A DNA stretch of 64,000 bases, from contig CATOTS010000009.1 of NCBI GenBank assembly GCA_951813625.1, forward strand, positions 34,372 to 98,371, in the 5' to 3' direction. This DNA comes from an uncultured Caldilineaceae bacterium (lineage in GTDB: Bacteria > Chloroflexota > Anaerolineae > Caldilineales > Caldilineaceae). This document shows positions 16,599 to 25,658 of the stretch, piece by piece. The stretch's first letter is position 1. Every line of letters starts with the position of its first letter. A program made the translations under genes and the position numbers. Below the pieces are notes generated by a model. The model saw only the letters and a program-made list of their open reading frames with translations, made no database searches and was not told where the DNA came from.

Positions 16599-18089
16599 TA
16601 CTACAACCGCATTTAAGGGGGTTGCAATAGGGAAGGAATGACAGAGAGTTGAGCGAGGCGTCTGCAGTGACATTGACGAGCTTGATGGCGTCTGGCGCGG
16701 CGCCAGAGGGACCAAGCCAGCCGTAAGGGGGGCGAACGAGGTGGCAAGGGCAAGGCGATTTCGAGCAGACGCCTGATTTCAGGCACGCTTAACTCGGCCA
16801 GAAAGGATTCAAGCCCCCCTTTTTCTGGTTGCGTCTGAGACGGAGCCAGGCGAGCCATACATGTGCCATCATCGAGAGTGTAATGTGTCGATACCAACTG
16901 GGCCAATAGCGCACCTGATAGTGGTCGAGGCCGGTTTCGCCTTTGGCCTCTTCGAAACACTGTTCAATGGTATAGCGGGTCGAGGCGACCTGGGCCAGAG
17001 TCAGCAGGGCAGTGTCAGGCGGCGCATTGGAGAGAAAGTAGGCGCATTCGTGCGGCTTGGTCAGCGAACGTCGCACCAGGAGCCAGCTGTCCCGTCCCGG
17101 CATCTGGTCTTGATTTTCCACGACCCGTTGGCAGGCCCAGTCGTAGATGCGAGCTCCTTTTTCCCCTGCTGCGACCTCCAGCCGTTGCCAACGGCTGTCA
17201 GGCCAGGATGCCACCACCGCGGGGATCCGTACCGGTCGTGCGCTTTCATCAAGAACGCGCGCTTTGAAAGGTTTGCGACCGTTTCCCTTCCAGGCAGGGA
17301 CGCCTACCTCTGGACGCACCAGCCATACGCTGTTCTGGACCCCCACAGCAAACACATACCAACGACCACTTTCGGCCACCGCATATCGCAGCGCACGCGC
17401 CTCACCGTAGACCTCGTCTGCCGTCACCCAGCGCATCGGCACACCCAGCCGCCACGCATGGCGCAACATCGCAGCCGCCAGTTCAGACTTGGTGGCAAAT
17501 CCGACGTCGGCAGGCACTTGCGCTTCTTTACAGCGCTCTCTGTCCGCACACCAGTCCGCAGGCAGATAGAGCCGTCGGTCCAGAAAGGTATGTCCCTGCG
17601 TCGTCGCATAGGTCAGGAACACGCCCAACTGACAGTTCTCCACCTTGCCTGCCGTTCCACTATACTGACGCTGTACGCCCGCCGATTTTACCCCCTTCTT
17701 GAGAAATCCCGTCTCGTCGACCACCCCGATGCCTTCCGCATCGCCGAACCCCTCTATCACAAATCGCTGCAACGCATCTCGCACCGCTTCTGCATCCCAC
17801 TTCGTCTTGTACAGCAATCGTTGCGTCGCATCCGGCCTCTTGTCGCCCACCGCTTCTGCCAACTGCCAGCCATTCTTCCGTTCCACCGGCGACACCAACC
17901 CTTGCACATACTTCAACGCCTGCTGTTGTACCTCTCTACGTCCAAACAACGAGGAAAACCGACTTTGAAACGCTTCAAATTCGTCCGCCCATTTGTCCAA
18001 TTCGCTCAGTTCCATAGCTCCTCCGGCTCAGCTTGCTTGCTCTCATTATCGCCGAAGGAACCCTATCTTATCAATGTGCGGTTGTAGTA
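16599..18089 (-). mobile_element. IS701-family insertion sequence (1491 bp)
   Basis: Terminal inverted repeats are TACTACAACCGCA at 16599-16611 and its complement at 18077-18089. The tetramer TTAG flanks both ends (16595-16598, 18090-18093), a 4-bp target duplication matching the YTAR-type targets known for IS701. One transposase gene occupies most of it. The insertion lies exactly between a Gfo/Idh gene and an SDR gene: the stop codon TAA of the former is formed by the right duplication and the Shine-Dalgarno of the latter begins at the left one. Confidence 0.92.
16789..18015 (-). CDS. IS701-family transposase, C-terminus frameshifted
   Basis: A 408-residue DDE transposase. Catalytic-core landmarks are GVVDETGFLKKG, VTADEVYGEA, and the C-terminal CFEEAKGETGLDHYQVR. 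ATG 18015 follows GGAGGAGCT. The frame ends early: at an A5G6 run (mRNA sense, plus coordinates about 16814-16824) the -1 frame continues with family-like sequence FLAELSVPEIRRLL and RLAWSLWRRARRHQA down to 16613, about 66 residues more. Either a homopolymer indel removed the C-terminal tail, or the A-AAG-GGG heptamer supports programmed -1 frameshifting. Confidence 0.9.
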   Translation of the reverse strand: MELSELDKWADEFEAFQSRFSSLFGRREVQQQALKYVQGLVSPVERKNGWQLAEAVGDKRPDATQRLLYKTKWDAEAVRDALQRFVIEGFGDAEGIGVVDETGFLKKGVKSAGVQRQYSGTAGKVENCQLGVFLTYATTQGHTFLDRRLYLPADWCADRERCKEAQVPADVGFATKSELAAAMLRHAWRLGVPMRWVTADEVYGEARALRYAVAESGRWYVFAVGVQNSVWLVRPEVGVPAWKGNGRKPFKARVLDESARPVRIPAVVASWPDSRWQRLEVAAGEKGARIYDWACQRVVENQDQMPGRDSWLLVRRSLTKPHECAYFLSNAPPDTALLTLAQVASTRYTIEQCFEEAKGETGLDHYQVRYWPSWYRHITLSMMAHVWLAWLRLRRNQKKGGLNPFWPS

Positions 18090-19415
18090 TTAGGCGTGGT
18101 TGAGTTTCAGAAGTTGATCGACTTCGACGGGCCGGCCGGAAGCGATGGAGTGGTTGGCCGCTATGCCCAGAAGAATTGATGCGGCGCCGTCAATGTGCGA
18201 GGCGGCGCGCGCAAATGGGTCTTCGGGCGGATCGGGATGGAAGATCTGCTCCAGCATAATTCGGTCACCTCCCCCATGTCCTCCAACGCCTTCGGGCACT
18301 TCCACGCTGTAGGGTGCAGCGTGCATGGGAAAAACCCAGATGTGTTTGCCACCGAAATCTGGCAGTGGGCTGCCGGCAGCGGGCAGGCTCTCCTCCTCTG
18401 CGGCCACGATGGTACGCCCAACGGCCTCGATGGCCTCCACTTCGATGCGTCCGCGGTCGCCGGTGACGGCGGCGCGGTAGCCCTCCCAGGGACAGTAGGC
18501 GAGCAACGAATAGCTGAGAATGATGCCGTTGCGATAGCGGGCTGTGACGCTCATTGTGTCCTCGGCGGTGATGTTGTCGCCGAAAACGTTGCGGTCGCGC
18601 AGGTAACCGCTGTCGGCCTCGGCATTCAAGTAGAGGCCGCGCAGCGTGTCGTCGGATTCGAGGCTGATGGCGAACGGGTCGGCGGCGGCGGCCTCCTCGC
18701 CGGTATAGCGGTCGTAGCTGTAGCTTTCGCCACGCGCGGCCGCGTTTTCTCGTCCGTAGAAAAGCAGGTCGCCCTGGGCGTAGACAGTCTGCGGTATCGA
18801 GTCGATCCACCAGTTAATCAGGTCGAAGTGATGCGTGGACTTGTGCACGAGCAGGCCGCCGGACTTGTCCTTTTCGCGGTGCCAGCGACGAAAGTAGTCG
18901 GCGCCGTGGCGGGTATCCAGCACCCAGGAGAAGTCGACGTGGCGCGGGCGCCCGACCACGCCCTGCATGATCAGTTCGCGCACGGTCGTCGCGAGCGGAG
19001 CGTAGCGGTAGTTGAATGTGACGCGCAGCGAGCGGCCGGTCTGCTCGATCGTGTCGAAGATCTGGCGGGCCTTGGCGTCATCGGTGGTCATGGGTTTTTC
19101 GGTGATGGCGTCGCAACCCAGCTCCATGGCGCGGCAGATGTAGTGGTGATGTGTGGCATCCATCGTGGTGACGATGACGACGTCAGGCCTGGTTTCGGCG
19201 ATCATGCGGTCGAAGTCGCGGGCGTGGTAGGTGGGCAAAGTCTCCGCGCCGCGTTGCCGGACCTGACTGTTGTACCAGTCCATGCGCGTCTGACTCAGGT
19301 CGCAGAGCGCGACCAGCTCGTTCCACTTTGCGAAGTCGCCCAGAATGGCGTGAATGTACATCCGGGCGCGCCCGCCGGCGCCGACGAGCGCGTAGCGGCG
19401 TTTGGGTGATGACAC
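18090..19415 (-). CDS. Gfo/Idh/MocA-family dehydrogenase
   Basis: A 441-residue protein, longer than the usual 340-390. It has the Rossmann start [14 protein letters not shown], the EKP motif in [12 protein letters not shown] and a catalytic-region histidine stretch [17 protein letters not shown]. The GTG at 19415 has AAAGGATC seven bases upstream and is preferred over an upstream TTG. Its stop codon TAA at 18090-18092 lies inside the target duplication of the IS element, so the coding sequence is intact. Before the insertion the SDR gene would have begun 12 bases after this stop. Confidence 0.9.
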   Translation of the reverse strand: MSSPKRRYALVGAGGRARMYIHAILGDFAKWNELVALCDLSQTRMDWYNSQVRQRGAETLPTYHARDFDRMIAETRPDVVIVTTMDATHHHYICRAMELGCDAITEKPMTTDDAKARQIFDTIEQTGRSLRVTFNYRYAPLATTVRELIMQGVVGRPRHVDFSWVLDTRHGADYFRRWHREKDKSGGLLVHKSTHHFDLINWWIDSIPQTVYAQGDLLFYGRENAAARGESYSYDRYTGEEAAAADPFAISLESDDTLRGLYLNAEADSGYLRDRNVFGDNITAEDTMSVTARYRNGIILSYSLLAYCPWEGYRAAVTGDRGRIEVEAIEAVGRTIVAAEEESLPAAGSPLPDFGGKHIWVFPMHAAPYSVEVPEGVGGHGGGDRIMLEQIFHPDPPEDPFARAASHIDGAASILLGIAANHSIASGRPVEVDQLLKLNHA

Positions 19416-19596
19416 GGGAGCGATCCTTTTCGATGGTGGGCACAATTCCCTTGTGTGTCTACCAAATCCATGCTAGATTTCTGATACAAATGTACTATAA
19501 TGTTAACGCTATTCTATGTAAACCTGCCGTTGTGAAGGGGCAAAGTACCAATACCAACCACCGCGTCTTGATTTTGCGATTGCTCCTATTGAAACT

Positions 19597-19824
19597 ATGG
19601 GGCTAAATCGCAAACAGCGGAAAACGCTGAAGGATGTTTTTGACCGACCAACTCGCGCAAACATTCGCTGTTCCGATGTGGAAAACCTCTTTATCGCTGT
19701 CGGCGCCAGAACTACCGAAGGTAGGGGTTCTCGCGTTCGCATCGACTTGAATGATCATATTCGGAAATTTCATCGCCCTCGCCCCGGCGAAGAAGCAAAA
19801 CGCTATGCCGTAGAAGCTGTTTGA
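19597..19824 (+). CDS. hicA: HicA-like toxin, truncated by an in-frame TGA
   Basis: The 75-residue frame matches the longer HicA mRNA-interferase type (RKQRKTLKDVF, NIRCSDVENLFIAVGA, EGRGSRVRI, FHRP). Translation stops at TGA 19822-19824, but the same frame continues with AFLQELGIEPEQ to a TGA at 19861-19863, and that tail is what the family normally has. So one codon (probably CGA, Arg) changed to TGA and the last 12 residues are lost. The original stop overlaps the hicB start as ATGA, the standard coupling. The toxin may be weakened or inactive. Confidence 0.75.
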   Translation: MGLNRKQRKTLKDVFDRPTRANIRCSDVENLFIAVGARTTEGRGSRVRIDLNDHIRKFHRPRPGEEAKRYAVEAV

Positions 19825-19859
19825 GCTTTCCTGCAAGAACTCGGAATAGAACCTGAACA

Positions 19860-20201
19860 ATGAACTACAGAGGGTTCACAGCCGACATACGTTTTGACGA
19901 ACGGGACCGGATCCTTTGGGGTCATCTTCTGGGCACGTACGACGACGTTTACTTTGAAGGAACCTCGGTCGAGGAGCTGGAAACGGCCTTTCACGAGGCT
20001 GTTGACGATTATCTGACCCATTGCGAAGAGACAGGTAGGGAACCGGCAAGAGCCGAAAGCGGCCTAACTCCCAGCGAGATTTCCGTCCGGGTAACCAAGG
20101 AATTGCAATACCGGACTTTCATCGCCGCGCAACAGAGCGGCGTTAGCCTCGACGATTTTGTCGAGGACGCGCTCTATCGGGCCCTCCAAGAATCCACTTA
20201 G
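19860..20201 (+). CDS. hicB: HicB-like antitoxin
   Basis: A 113-residue protein with a HicB-type N-terminal domain (FDERDRILWGHLLGTYDDVYFEG, then AFHEAVDDYLTHCEETGREP) and a short C-terminal helical segment SEISVRVTKELQYRTFIAAQQSGVSLDDFV resembling a ribbon-helix-helix domain that would bind the operon promoter. ATG 19860 overlaps the ancestral hicA stop. It would neutralise HicA by binding. It appears intact. Confidence 0.82.
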   Translation: MNYRGFTADIRFDERDRILWGHLLGTYDDVYFEGTSVEELETAFHEAVDDYLTHCEETGREPARAESGLTPSEISVRVTKELQYRTFIAAQQSGVSLDDFVEDALYRALQEST

Positions 20202-20231
20202 CCGGCGATTTCGCCGTTTCGAATCTAGCCC

Positions 20232-21743
20232 CTACTTTTGCCCTGGCATCCCGACCTGTCTGCCGGACAGGTCCAATGGCGGCGGCGGCCAGTGCAGCCC
20301 GCGCTGGCCTGAGAGTTCACGGTTTAGGGCCGGGCGCCACTCGCGTTGGGGCAGGCCGACCAGTTCGCCGTCTTGCAGCCACTCCTCATCGCTGCGGTAA
20401 GGCTCATCCAGCAAATGCGCGGTCAAAGTTTGGCTCAGTTGCGCGTGCTCCTGCGACGCGCTCAGGTCATGCATCTCCAGGGGATCGGCGTCCAGGTCGA
20501 AGAGCTGGAAGCGGTTGCCAGTGGCATAGTAGATCAGCTTGTACTGGTCCTTCCGGACCATGCGCGTCGCCATCGGCCCTTCTCCCACTTCGCCGTAGAG
20601 ATAGGGACGCCGCTCGGGGGCGACCATCGACTTGCCCTCGACGCTGTCAGGGACAGGGATGCCTGCCAGTTCGAGCAGGGTGGGCATGACATCCTGCCAG
20701 CCGACGAGGCGGTCATCCTCAGTGCCTGCCGGCGTGCGTTCGTCGCCGGCGGGCCCGAGTAGAAGCATCGGGATGTTGGCTGCCTGCTCGTAGTATAGCC
20801 GCTTGGCCCACAGGCCGTGGTGGCCCAGCATATCGCCGTGGTCGCTGGTGAAGCAGATAATCGTATTGTCGAGCAGATTCTCCTCGCGCAAAGTGCCAAT
20901 GACGCGGCGCAGCTGGTGATCGATGTGGGTGCAGAGCGCGTAGAAGGCACGGAGGATGTCCTGAAGAGCGCCGTCGTTGAATGCGTCGCCGTAGCGGGTC
21001 TGTATCACTTGAAGCGGATAAGGCAAGTCCCCGAAATCGGCCGACCACGCGGCCCGATAAGGAAGCGGTATGTCGATTTCACGGTAGAGATTATAGTACC
21101 ATTCCAGCGGCACGAGCGGCGGGTGGGGATGGCAGTACGAGAGGAACCAGAGTCCGGGACGCGTCGGGTCGCGCCGTCGGATCATCCGGCACATCTGGTC
21201 GGTAGCCCAATTTGTTACGTGCGTGTGTTCGGGCAGATGCCAGGGACGGAAGCTGTACTCATTGTTGCTCATGCCGTGCGCGTAAGAGCGCCCGGGATAG
21301 CCCTCATCACCCATCCAGATCTCGTAATCGTCGATTGCCCCGAGTATGGGGCGGCCCTCTTCGGCGAGAATCACATCGTCGAATCCGATGCGGTCGCGCT
21401 GGGGGAAGACGTGCAACTTGCCCACGGCGTAGGCCTGATAGCCGGCGTCGCGGAAGGTCTGGGCAAGGGTTGGAAAGGGCGGCATCGGCTCCTGCACCAT
21501 GAAGTTGCGGTCACCATGCGTGCGGGGGGTGGTGCCGGTCATCAGCGTGCGGCGCGCGGGTATACAGACCGGGCACTCGGCGTAGGCGTTTGTATAGCGC
21601 ACGCCCGCATCGGCCAGGCTGTCCAAGGTTGGCGTGCGGATGGCCCCGTGTCCGGCCCCGCCCATCAGGTATGCGGGCCAGTGATCGGTCGAAATCAGTA
21701 GAACGGACGGCGCGTCGGCCGCGCCGTTGGGTTGCGGTGACAT
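20232..21743 (-). CDS. Formylglycine-dependent sulfatase
   Basis: A 503-residue alkaline-phosphatase-fold sulfatase. The activating site is Cys60-Ile-Pro-Ala-Arg64 (CPVCIPARRTLMTG), where Cys is converted to formylglycine. Other metal-site landmarks are LLISTDHW near the N-terminus, and FTSDHGDMLGHHGL. No signal peptide is visible, so the enzyme appears cytoplasmic or non-classically located. It would release sulfate from a sugar or lipid ester. It is followed on the same strand by the DapA-like and racemase-like genes upstream of it, suggesting one catabolic unit. Confidence 0.93.
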   Translation of the reverse strand: MSPQPNGAADAPSVLLISTDHWPAYLMGGAGHGAIRTPTLDSLADAGVRYTNAYAECPVCIPARRTLMTGTTPRTHGDRNFMVQEPMPPFPTLAQTFRDAGYQAYAVGKLHVFPQRDRIGFDDVILAEEGRPILGAIDDYEIWMGDEGYPGRSYAHGMSNNEYSFRPWHLPEHTHVTNWATDQMCRMIRRRDPTRPGLWFLSYCHPHPPLVPLEWYYNLYREIDIPLPYRAAWSADFGDLPYPLQVIQTRYGDAFNDGALQDILRAFYALCTHIDHQLRRVIGTLREENLLDNTIICFTSDHGDMLGHHGLWAKRLYYEQAANIPMLLLGPAGDERTPAGTEDDRLVGWQDVMPTLLELAGIPVPDSVEGKSMVAPERRPYLYGEVGEGPMATRMVRKDQYKLIYYATGNRFQLFDLDADPLEMHDLSASQEHAQLSQTLTAHLLDEPYRSDEEWLQDGELVGLPQREWRPALNRELSGQRGLHWPPPPLDLSGRQVGMPGQK

Positions 21744-21759
21744 CGTCGGACTCCAGGAA

Positions 21760-22716
21760 TCAGTGATATTGCGCCAAGTCGGCGATTGCGGCCTTCACTT
21801 CGCGGGCGATTTCGGCGGGGACAAGCGGATTGAACGGCGCGCCGTTGCCGCCGTCGATGTCGTCGAAGCCGGACTGGGCCATGGCCGAAATGACCACCCC
21901 GTAGTTGTAGCGGCGCCCGCCGCGGAAGCGGAGCTCCTCGAGCGCGAAGATCGCATCCTCCACCCGTTGGGACTCGGCAAAGTCACCGACGCGCTGTGCG
22001 TTGTTGATCGCATCGGAGGCACCGGCGTAGGCGATGGCGATGCCGGAGGTGTGTCCCTTGGAGCCAAGTTGGGCGGCGCGAGTGCTGCGGTCGCCGATGC
22101 CCCAGATGACGAGACCATTGTCGCCGAGCGCGCGCTTGAGCGGCTCGACGTCGTCCTCGCTCGTGCCTACCTTCACGCCAACAAAAGCTTCCGAGTCGCG
22201 GAAGAGGTTTTCCATCTGGGCAATGTCGCGGCCGTCCTTGAAGTAGTAGATGAGCCGGGCGCCGAAGCGGTCATTCATCTCCTCGCCGAAGGCCATGAAC
22301 TCGTTGTACATGCTGTCCGGGTCGTAGACGCCGGCCAGCGGCATGATGAGATAAGCATCAGGAGGGCGTTCGAGCGCGGCGAGTTCGCTGATGGTCTCCC
22401 TTGCTTCGGCGAGTGGATTGGGCAGCACGCCGGCAATGTAGACGCCCTCATGCCCCATCGCCCGCGTCGTGATGTCGACCAGGCCGACGTGCTCGGAGCG
22501 GGTCATCTGGTGGATGGGGCTGGTGCCGGCGATGGAGAGTACGCGCGGGCGGTTTTCGCTTTGCCTGTTGTTCTGCATCAGGTAGCGCACATTCTTCAGG
22601 TGCGCTTCGTTATCGACACTCCCGTCGCGGTATGGCACAACGGGGATTGCGGTTACACCCTCCAAAGCGGCCAGTAGCTCAGCCGTCGAGAGTTGGGCCT
22701 GTGTGGCGAAAGTCAT
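21760..22716 (-). CDS. DapA-family lyase (dihydrodipicolinate synthase/N-acetylneuraminate lyase-like)
   Basis: A 318-residue TIM-barrel protein. It begins with GVTAIPVVPYRDGSVD and has GTSPIHQMTRSEHVGLVD in place of the usual GTTGE loop, a Tyr pair in RLIYYFKDG and the Schiff-base lysine in FVGVKVGTSE. The family condenses or cleaves pyruvate with an aldehyde. With the racemase-like enzyme directly upstream on the same strand, a keto-deoxy sugar acid aldolase role is plausible but not proven. It starts 17 bases from the sulfatase gene. Confidence 0.85.
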   Translation of the reverse strand: MTFATQAQLSTAELLAALEGVTAIPVVPYRDGSVDNEAHLKNVRYLMQNNRQSENRPRVLSIAGTSPIHQMTRSEHVGLVDITTRAMGHEGVYIAGVLPNPLAEARETISELAALERPPDAYLIMPLAGVYDPDSMYNEFMAFGEEMNDRFGARLIYYFKDGRDIAQMENLFRDSEAFVGVKVGTSEDDVEPLKRALGDNGLVIWGIGDRSTRAAQLGSKGHTSGIAIAYAGASDAINNAQRVGDFAESQRVEDAIFALEELRFRGGRRYNYGVVISAMAQSGFDDIDGGNGAPFNPLVPAEIAREVKAAIADLAQYH

Positions 22717-22839
22717 AGAGGATCCTCCTGGGGTCGCGGGCGAATTGCCTGCGCCGATTCTGAAGGTGGGATATAGGCTATAAGAAATGAATGTTGGGCT
22801 GCGTCAGCTGTGTGCCGGCCTGACCACAGTGCCGCGCAC

Positions 22840-24000
22840 TCACCATTCTACCACCGAGACGCGATTTCGCTCCACCCAATCCCAGTTGATTTCCACGCCG
22901 AGCCCCGGCCCCTGCGGGATCGGCACATGGCCTTCGGCGTCGATAGCGTCCAATTCGTCACGGTAATCGAGATAGAGTTCAGGCTCGTGGCTGGGAGGCG
23001 CCTTCGGATGCAGCAGGCCCATCTCATAGTAGTTCGTGTTGCGAATTGCGGCCATACACTGGCGCTGGGCCGGGCCGGGACCGTGGAATTCGAGGTCAAT
23101 GCCGAGCGCCTCGCAGGCGTAGGCCAGTTTGATCACCCCGGTGATGCCGTCATAGCCGACGTCGCCGCGCACGTAGTCGGTTGCATCAGCGAGCGCGAAG
23201 TCGATATGGGGCTCCAGCGAGCGCACGTGCTCGGTCTGCAGGATGGGCGTCGTTATCAACTGGCGCAGCTTGCGATGGGCGAACTGGGAGATGCCGCCGT
23301 CGCGGTAAGGGTCTTCGTACCAGAAGAAGCGGTTCTCGTCGCAGGCCCAGCCTACTTTGACCGCGTCGCCGAAGGTGATCAGCTCGCAGGCAGGGTCCAG
23401 CATCAGGTCCATCTTGTCGCCGACGCGCTTGCCCACAGCGTGGACGTTGGCGACCTCCTGGCTGACGGGCGCGCGGCCCCATCCGTGAATTTTGAAGGCC
23501 GGATAGCCCATTTCCAGGCACTGTTCGGCGAAGTCGGCGAAGGCCTCGGGTGATGAGAGGCCGTCGGGCTGGTGGTCGCCGTGGTAGGTGCTTGCGTAGC
23601 AGGGAACACTCTCTTTGTAGCCGCCTAGCAGCTTGTAGATGGGCTGGTCGTAGAGCTTGCCGGCGATGTCCCACAGCGCGATGTCAATAGGCGCCAGACC
23701 GATGCGGGCCACTTGCCGCAGCGCGCGCTTGACCTCGGTGTAGATCAGCTCTCGTTGCAGCGCGCTGCGGCCAATCAGGAAATGGGCAAAGATGGGAATG
23801 GTGGAGAACTCGGCGTCCCGGCCGCCGGCGAACTCGCCGGTGATGCCCTGGTCGGTCTCTACACGAAGGACATTTCCCTGATGCTTGATGCGGTTGCCAG
23901 GCTCGTAGACGATATTGAAGCCGTTGTAGTCGGTGCCCAGATTCTCCCTCTCGAAGGTATAGGTATGCAACTCGATTTTGGTGATGATCGGATCGGCCAT
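22840..24000 (-). CDS. Mandelate racemase/muconate lactonising enzyme-family protein
   Basis: A 386-residue enolase-superfamily protein. The N-terminal capping domain has ITKIELHTYTF and the barrel has AFKIHGWGR (acid/base lysine-histidine region), three metal ligands in LMLDPACEL, WYEDPYRDGG and LQTEHVRSL, and a later DYVRGDVGYDGIT aspartate. It most likely dehydrates or racemises a sugar acid. ATG 24000 (MADPIITKIE) is where homology begins. The gene lies directly upstream of the DapA-like lyase, consistent with successive steps. Confidence 0.9.
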   Translation of the reverse strand: MADPIITKIELHTYTFERENLGTDYNGFNIVYEPGNRIKHQGNVLRVETDQGITGEFAGGRDAEFSTIPIFAHFLIGRSALQRELIYTEVKRALRQVARIGLAPIDIALWDIAGKLYDQPIYKLLGGYKESVPCYASTYHGDHQPDGLSSPEAFADFAEQCLEMGYPAFKIHGWGRAPVSQEVANVHAVGKRVGDKMDLMLDPACELITFGDAVKVGWACDENRFFWYEDPYRDGGISQFAHRKLRQLITTPILQTEHVRSLEPHIDFALADATDYVRGDVGYDGITGVIKLAYACEALGIDLEFHGPGPAQRQCMAAIRNTNYYEMGLLHPKAPPSHEPELYLDYRDELDAIDAEGHVPIPQGPGLGVEINWDWVERNRVSVVEW

Positions 24001-24248
24001 GGTTTGCCCCGCCTGTGGGATGGTTGGTTGACTGTCGTGGGAAAGAAGCTGCGCGACGAACTCTGCCAGCGCTGCAGCGCCGTACGCCCGGCATATTTTA
24101 CACTGACTCGTTGGAGTCCGCATCCTGTCCGTTGGACCGTTATGCAGAAAGGGCGCCGCGGTTAAGGCAGTTTTCTCACCGGCGGGAAGGGCGTACAGGT
24201 GAATTTCGCGCCCGCATGGGGGAGCAGAGAAGACGTCTGGCTAAGAGA

Positions 24249-24626
24249 TTAAGTCTTGCGCGTCACTCTCTGGACGAGAGCTTCGACGCGCCCTGCGGCA
24301 AACATTCCGACCAATGGGGGAAGAAGACTGAGATAGGAGTCGTCGGTGGAAAAAGCGAGAGATATCCATATCCCTAAGCCGAAAAGGACATTTTCGATAG
24401 CCAGCGAGAGCAGCGCGCCACCCAGACTCTTTCGTTTGTAGACGACATCATGCACAAACCAGTTTGTGGAGAGCGCAAAATACAACAGTGCGAGTTGAAA
24501 CCGAGAGTCGGTCCCCAGATAGACATCGCCGAGAAAATACGCGCCTGCAGCGGCAAGACCCGTCCAAACGGCTAGAGAGAGTCTGTAAGGTACCATTGTC
24601 CATCGCGCCAGTATATCAGTCGCCAT
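24249..24626 (-). CDS. Small integral membrane protein, function unknown
   Basis: 125 residues with about four predicted hydrophobic segments (LAVWTGLAAAGAYFLG, FQLALLYFAL, SLGGALLSLAIENVLFGLGIWI, LSLLPPLVGMFAAG) and a basic C-terminus. A basic loop YKRKSLG separates segments two and three. A second gene of the same topology is at 24783-25220. No known family recognised. Confidence 0.6.
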   Translation of the reverse strand: MATDILARWTMVPYRLSLAVWTGLAAAGAYFLGDVYLGTDSRFQLALLYFALSTNWFVHDVVYKRKSLGGALLSLAIENVLFGLGIWISLAFSTDDSYLSLLPPLVGMFAAGRVEALVQRVTRKT

Positions 24627-24782
24627 CTGAAATGCCTCCCCTTCCTCTTACGCCGCGTTGGCGGCGCTTTCCACATGTCCTCCTCCGGCAAATCGGAAAT
24701 TCCTTCCTGGCCGAGGGGCTTTCGTCCTGGAATCGAACCGCGCCAGCAGTTGGCAGCGTTGCCCCAGGGTGCTGGAGGGCGG

Positions 24783-25220
24783 CTATGGCTGGCGAAGTAT
24801 TTTGCGTATCAGGGCGAAGGCCTTAGACCCGATGAAGGGTCCGGTTACGATGACCAGGACGCCGGGAAATGAAGGGAAACCGAGGTAGGAATTGGCAACC
24901 CACCAGCAGACCCCCAGCCCCGCAAAACGAAAACCCAGCCCAAGGAGAAGACCGGAAAGACGCTCACGCTTACACAAAAGAATGTGTGCGGCTTCCCCTG
25001 AGAAGACTGCCGCTACAAAAAGATACAGGGGGAGGTAAGAATCGAAATAGCTATGGGCGGTCAGGGCGACCATCAGAGCCGCGAACAAAGCCAAAAGCCC
25101 AACGGAATATCCGCCGACTTTCACATCCGCCAAAAAACCTACGGCGTTACAGAATGACGACTTGCGCCTCACGTCCGGCCCGTCTCGTCGCTCAGCAGAG
25201 TCGTGCATCGTGAAGAACAT
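24783..25220 (-). CDS. Small integral membrane protein, probable distant paralogue
   Basis: 145 residues with a soluble basic N-terminus of about 35 residues and four hydrophobic segments (VGLLALFAALMVAL, LPLYLFVAAVFSG, LLLGLGFRFAGLGVCWWV, VLVIVTGPFIGSK). The loop CKRERLSGLLLGLGFRFAGLGVCWW aligns with YKRKSLGGALLSLAIENVLFGLGIWI of the upstream paralogue. The spacing of 156 bases and shared strand suggest a tandem duplication that has diverged. Confidence 0.6.
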   Translation of the reverse strand: MFFTMHDSAERRDGPDVRRKSSFCNAVGFLADVKVGGYSVGLLALFAALMVALTAHSYFDSYLPLYLFVAAVFSGEAAHILLCKRERLSGLLLGLGFRFAGLGVCWWVANSYLGFPSFPGVLVIVTGPFIGSKAFALIRKILRQP

Positions 25221-25658
25221 TCCTAGTGTACTGCGCGTGCAAGGCCGCCCGCGATGGCGCGACTTTCACGTCGAGGCGCTTTCCAGTTGCCGTGTGCTTC
25301 CTCTTTGGCCACAAGACCCGATTAGAAAAAAGAGAACCCTAAAAGTTTCCAATAAATAGAATAACGGGCGCGGGCGGCGTCTTGAAGGTTGAAATGTCCC
25401 AGTTTCAGGAGGAGGAATTGCCGGTTTTGGCGTGCCTGGCACGGGAAAGCGGAGTAAGAAGGTAAGAATTAGTGCCAAGTGAGGCGTCAAAACGTGAATT
25501 GCAACAACCTGGAGGAAGGTGACAGCGGGTGCGCGCAGGCGTTCAGGCGTGCAGCCACCCCGGGGCAATACAGAAGGATGAAGGGGAACTGGCGATCAAG
25601 ACGGGAGATCGTCCTTCAGGCTCATGGTCGATCGGAGGTATCAAGCAGTTCCGAAGCG
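25221..25658. other. Gene-free stretch
   Basis: About 440 bases between the membrane protein and Rieske genes. I see no gene with a ribosome site, no inverted repeat of note and no clear promoter. A 100-residue frame on the minus strand has no recognised feature and was not called. Confidence 0.5.

Noticed and set aside
24725..24760. GGTTCGATTCC-like T-loop motif on the minus strand resembling a tRNA arm
   Set aside because: The bases either side of the loop do not pair as a T-stem, and no acceptor or anticodon arm can be folded around it.
25266..25568. 100-residue frame on the minus strand between membrane protein and Rieske genes
   Set aside because: No ribosome site, no domain; proline-rich composition fits a chance frame.
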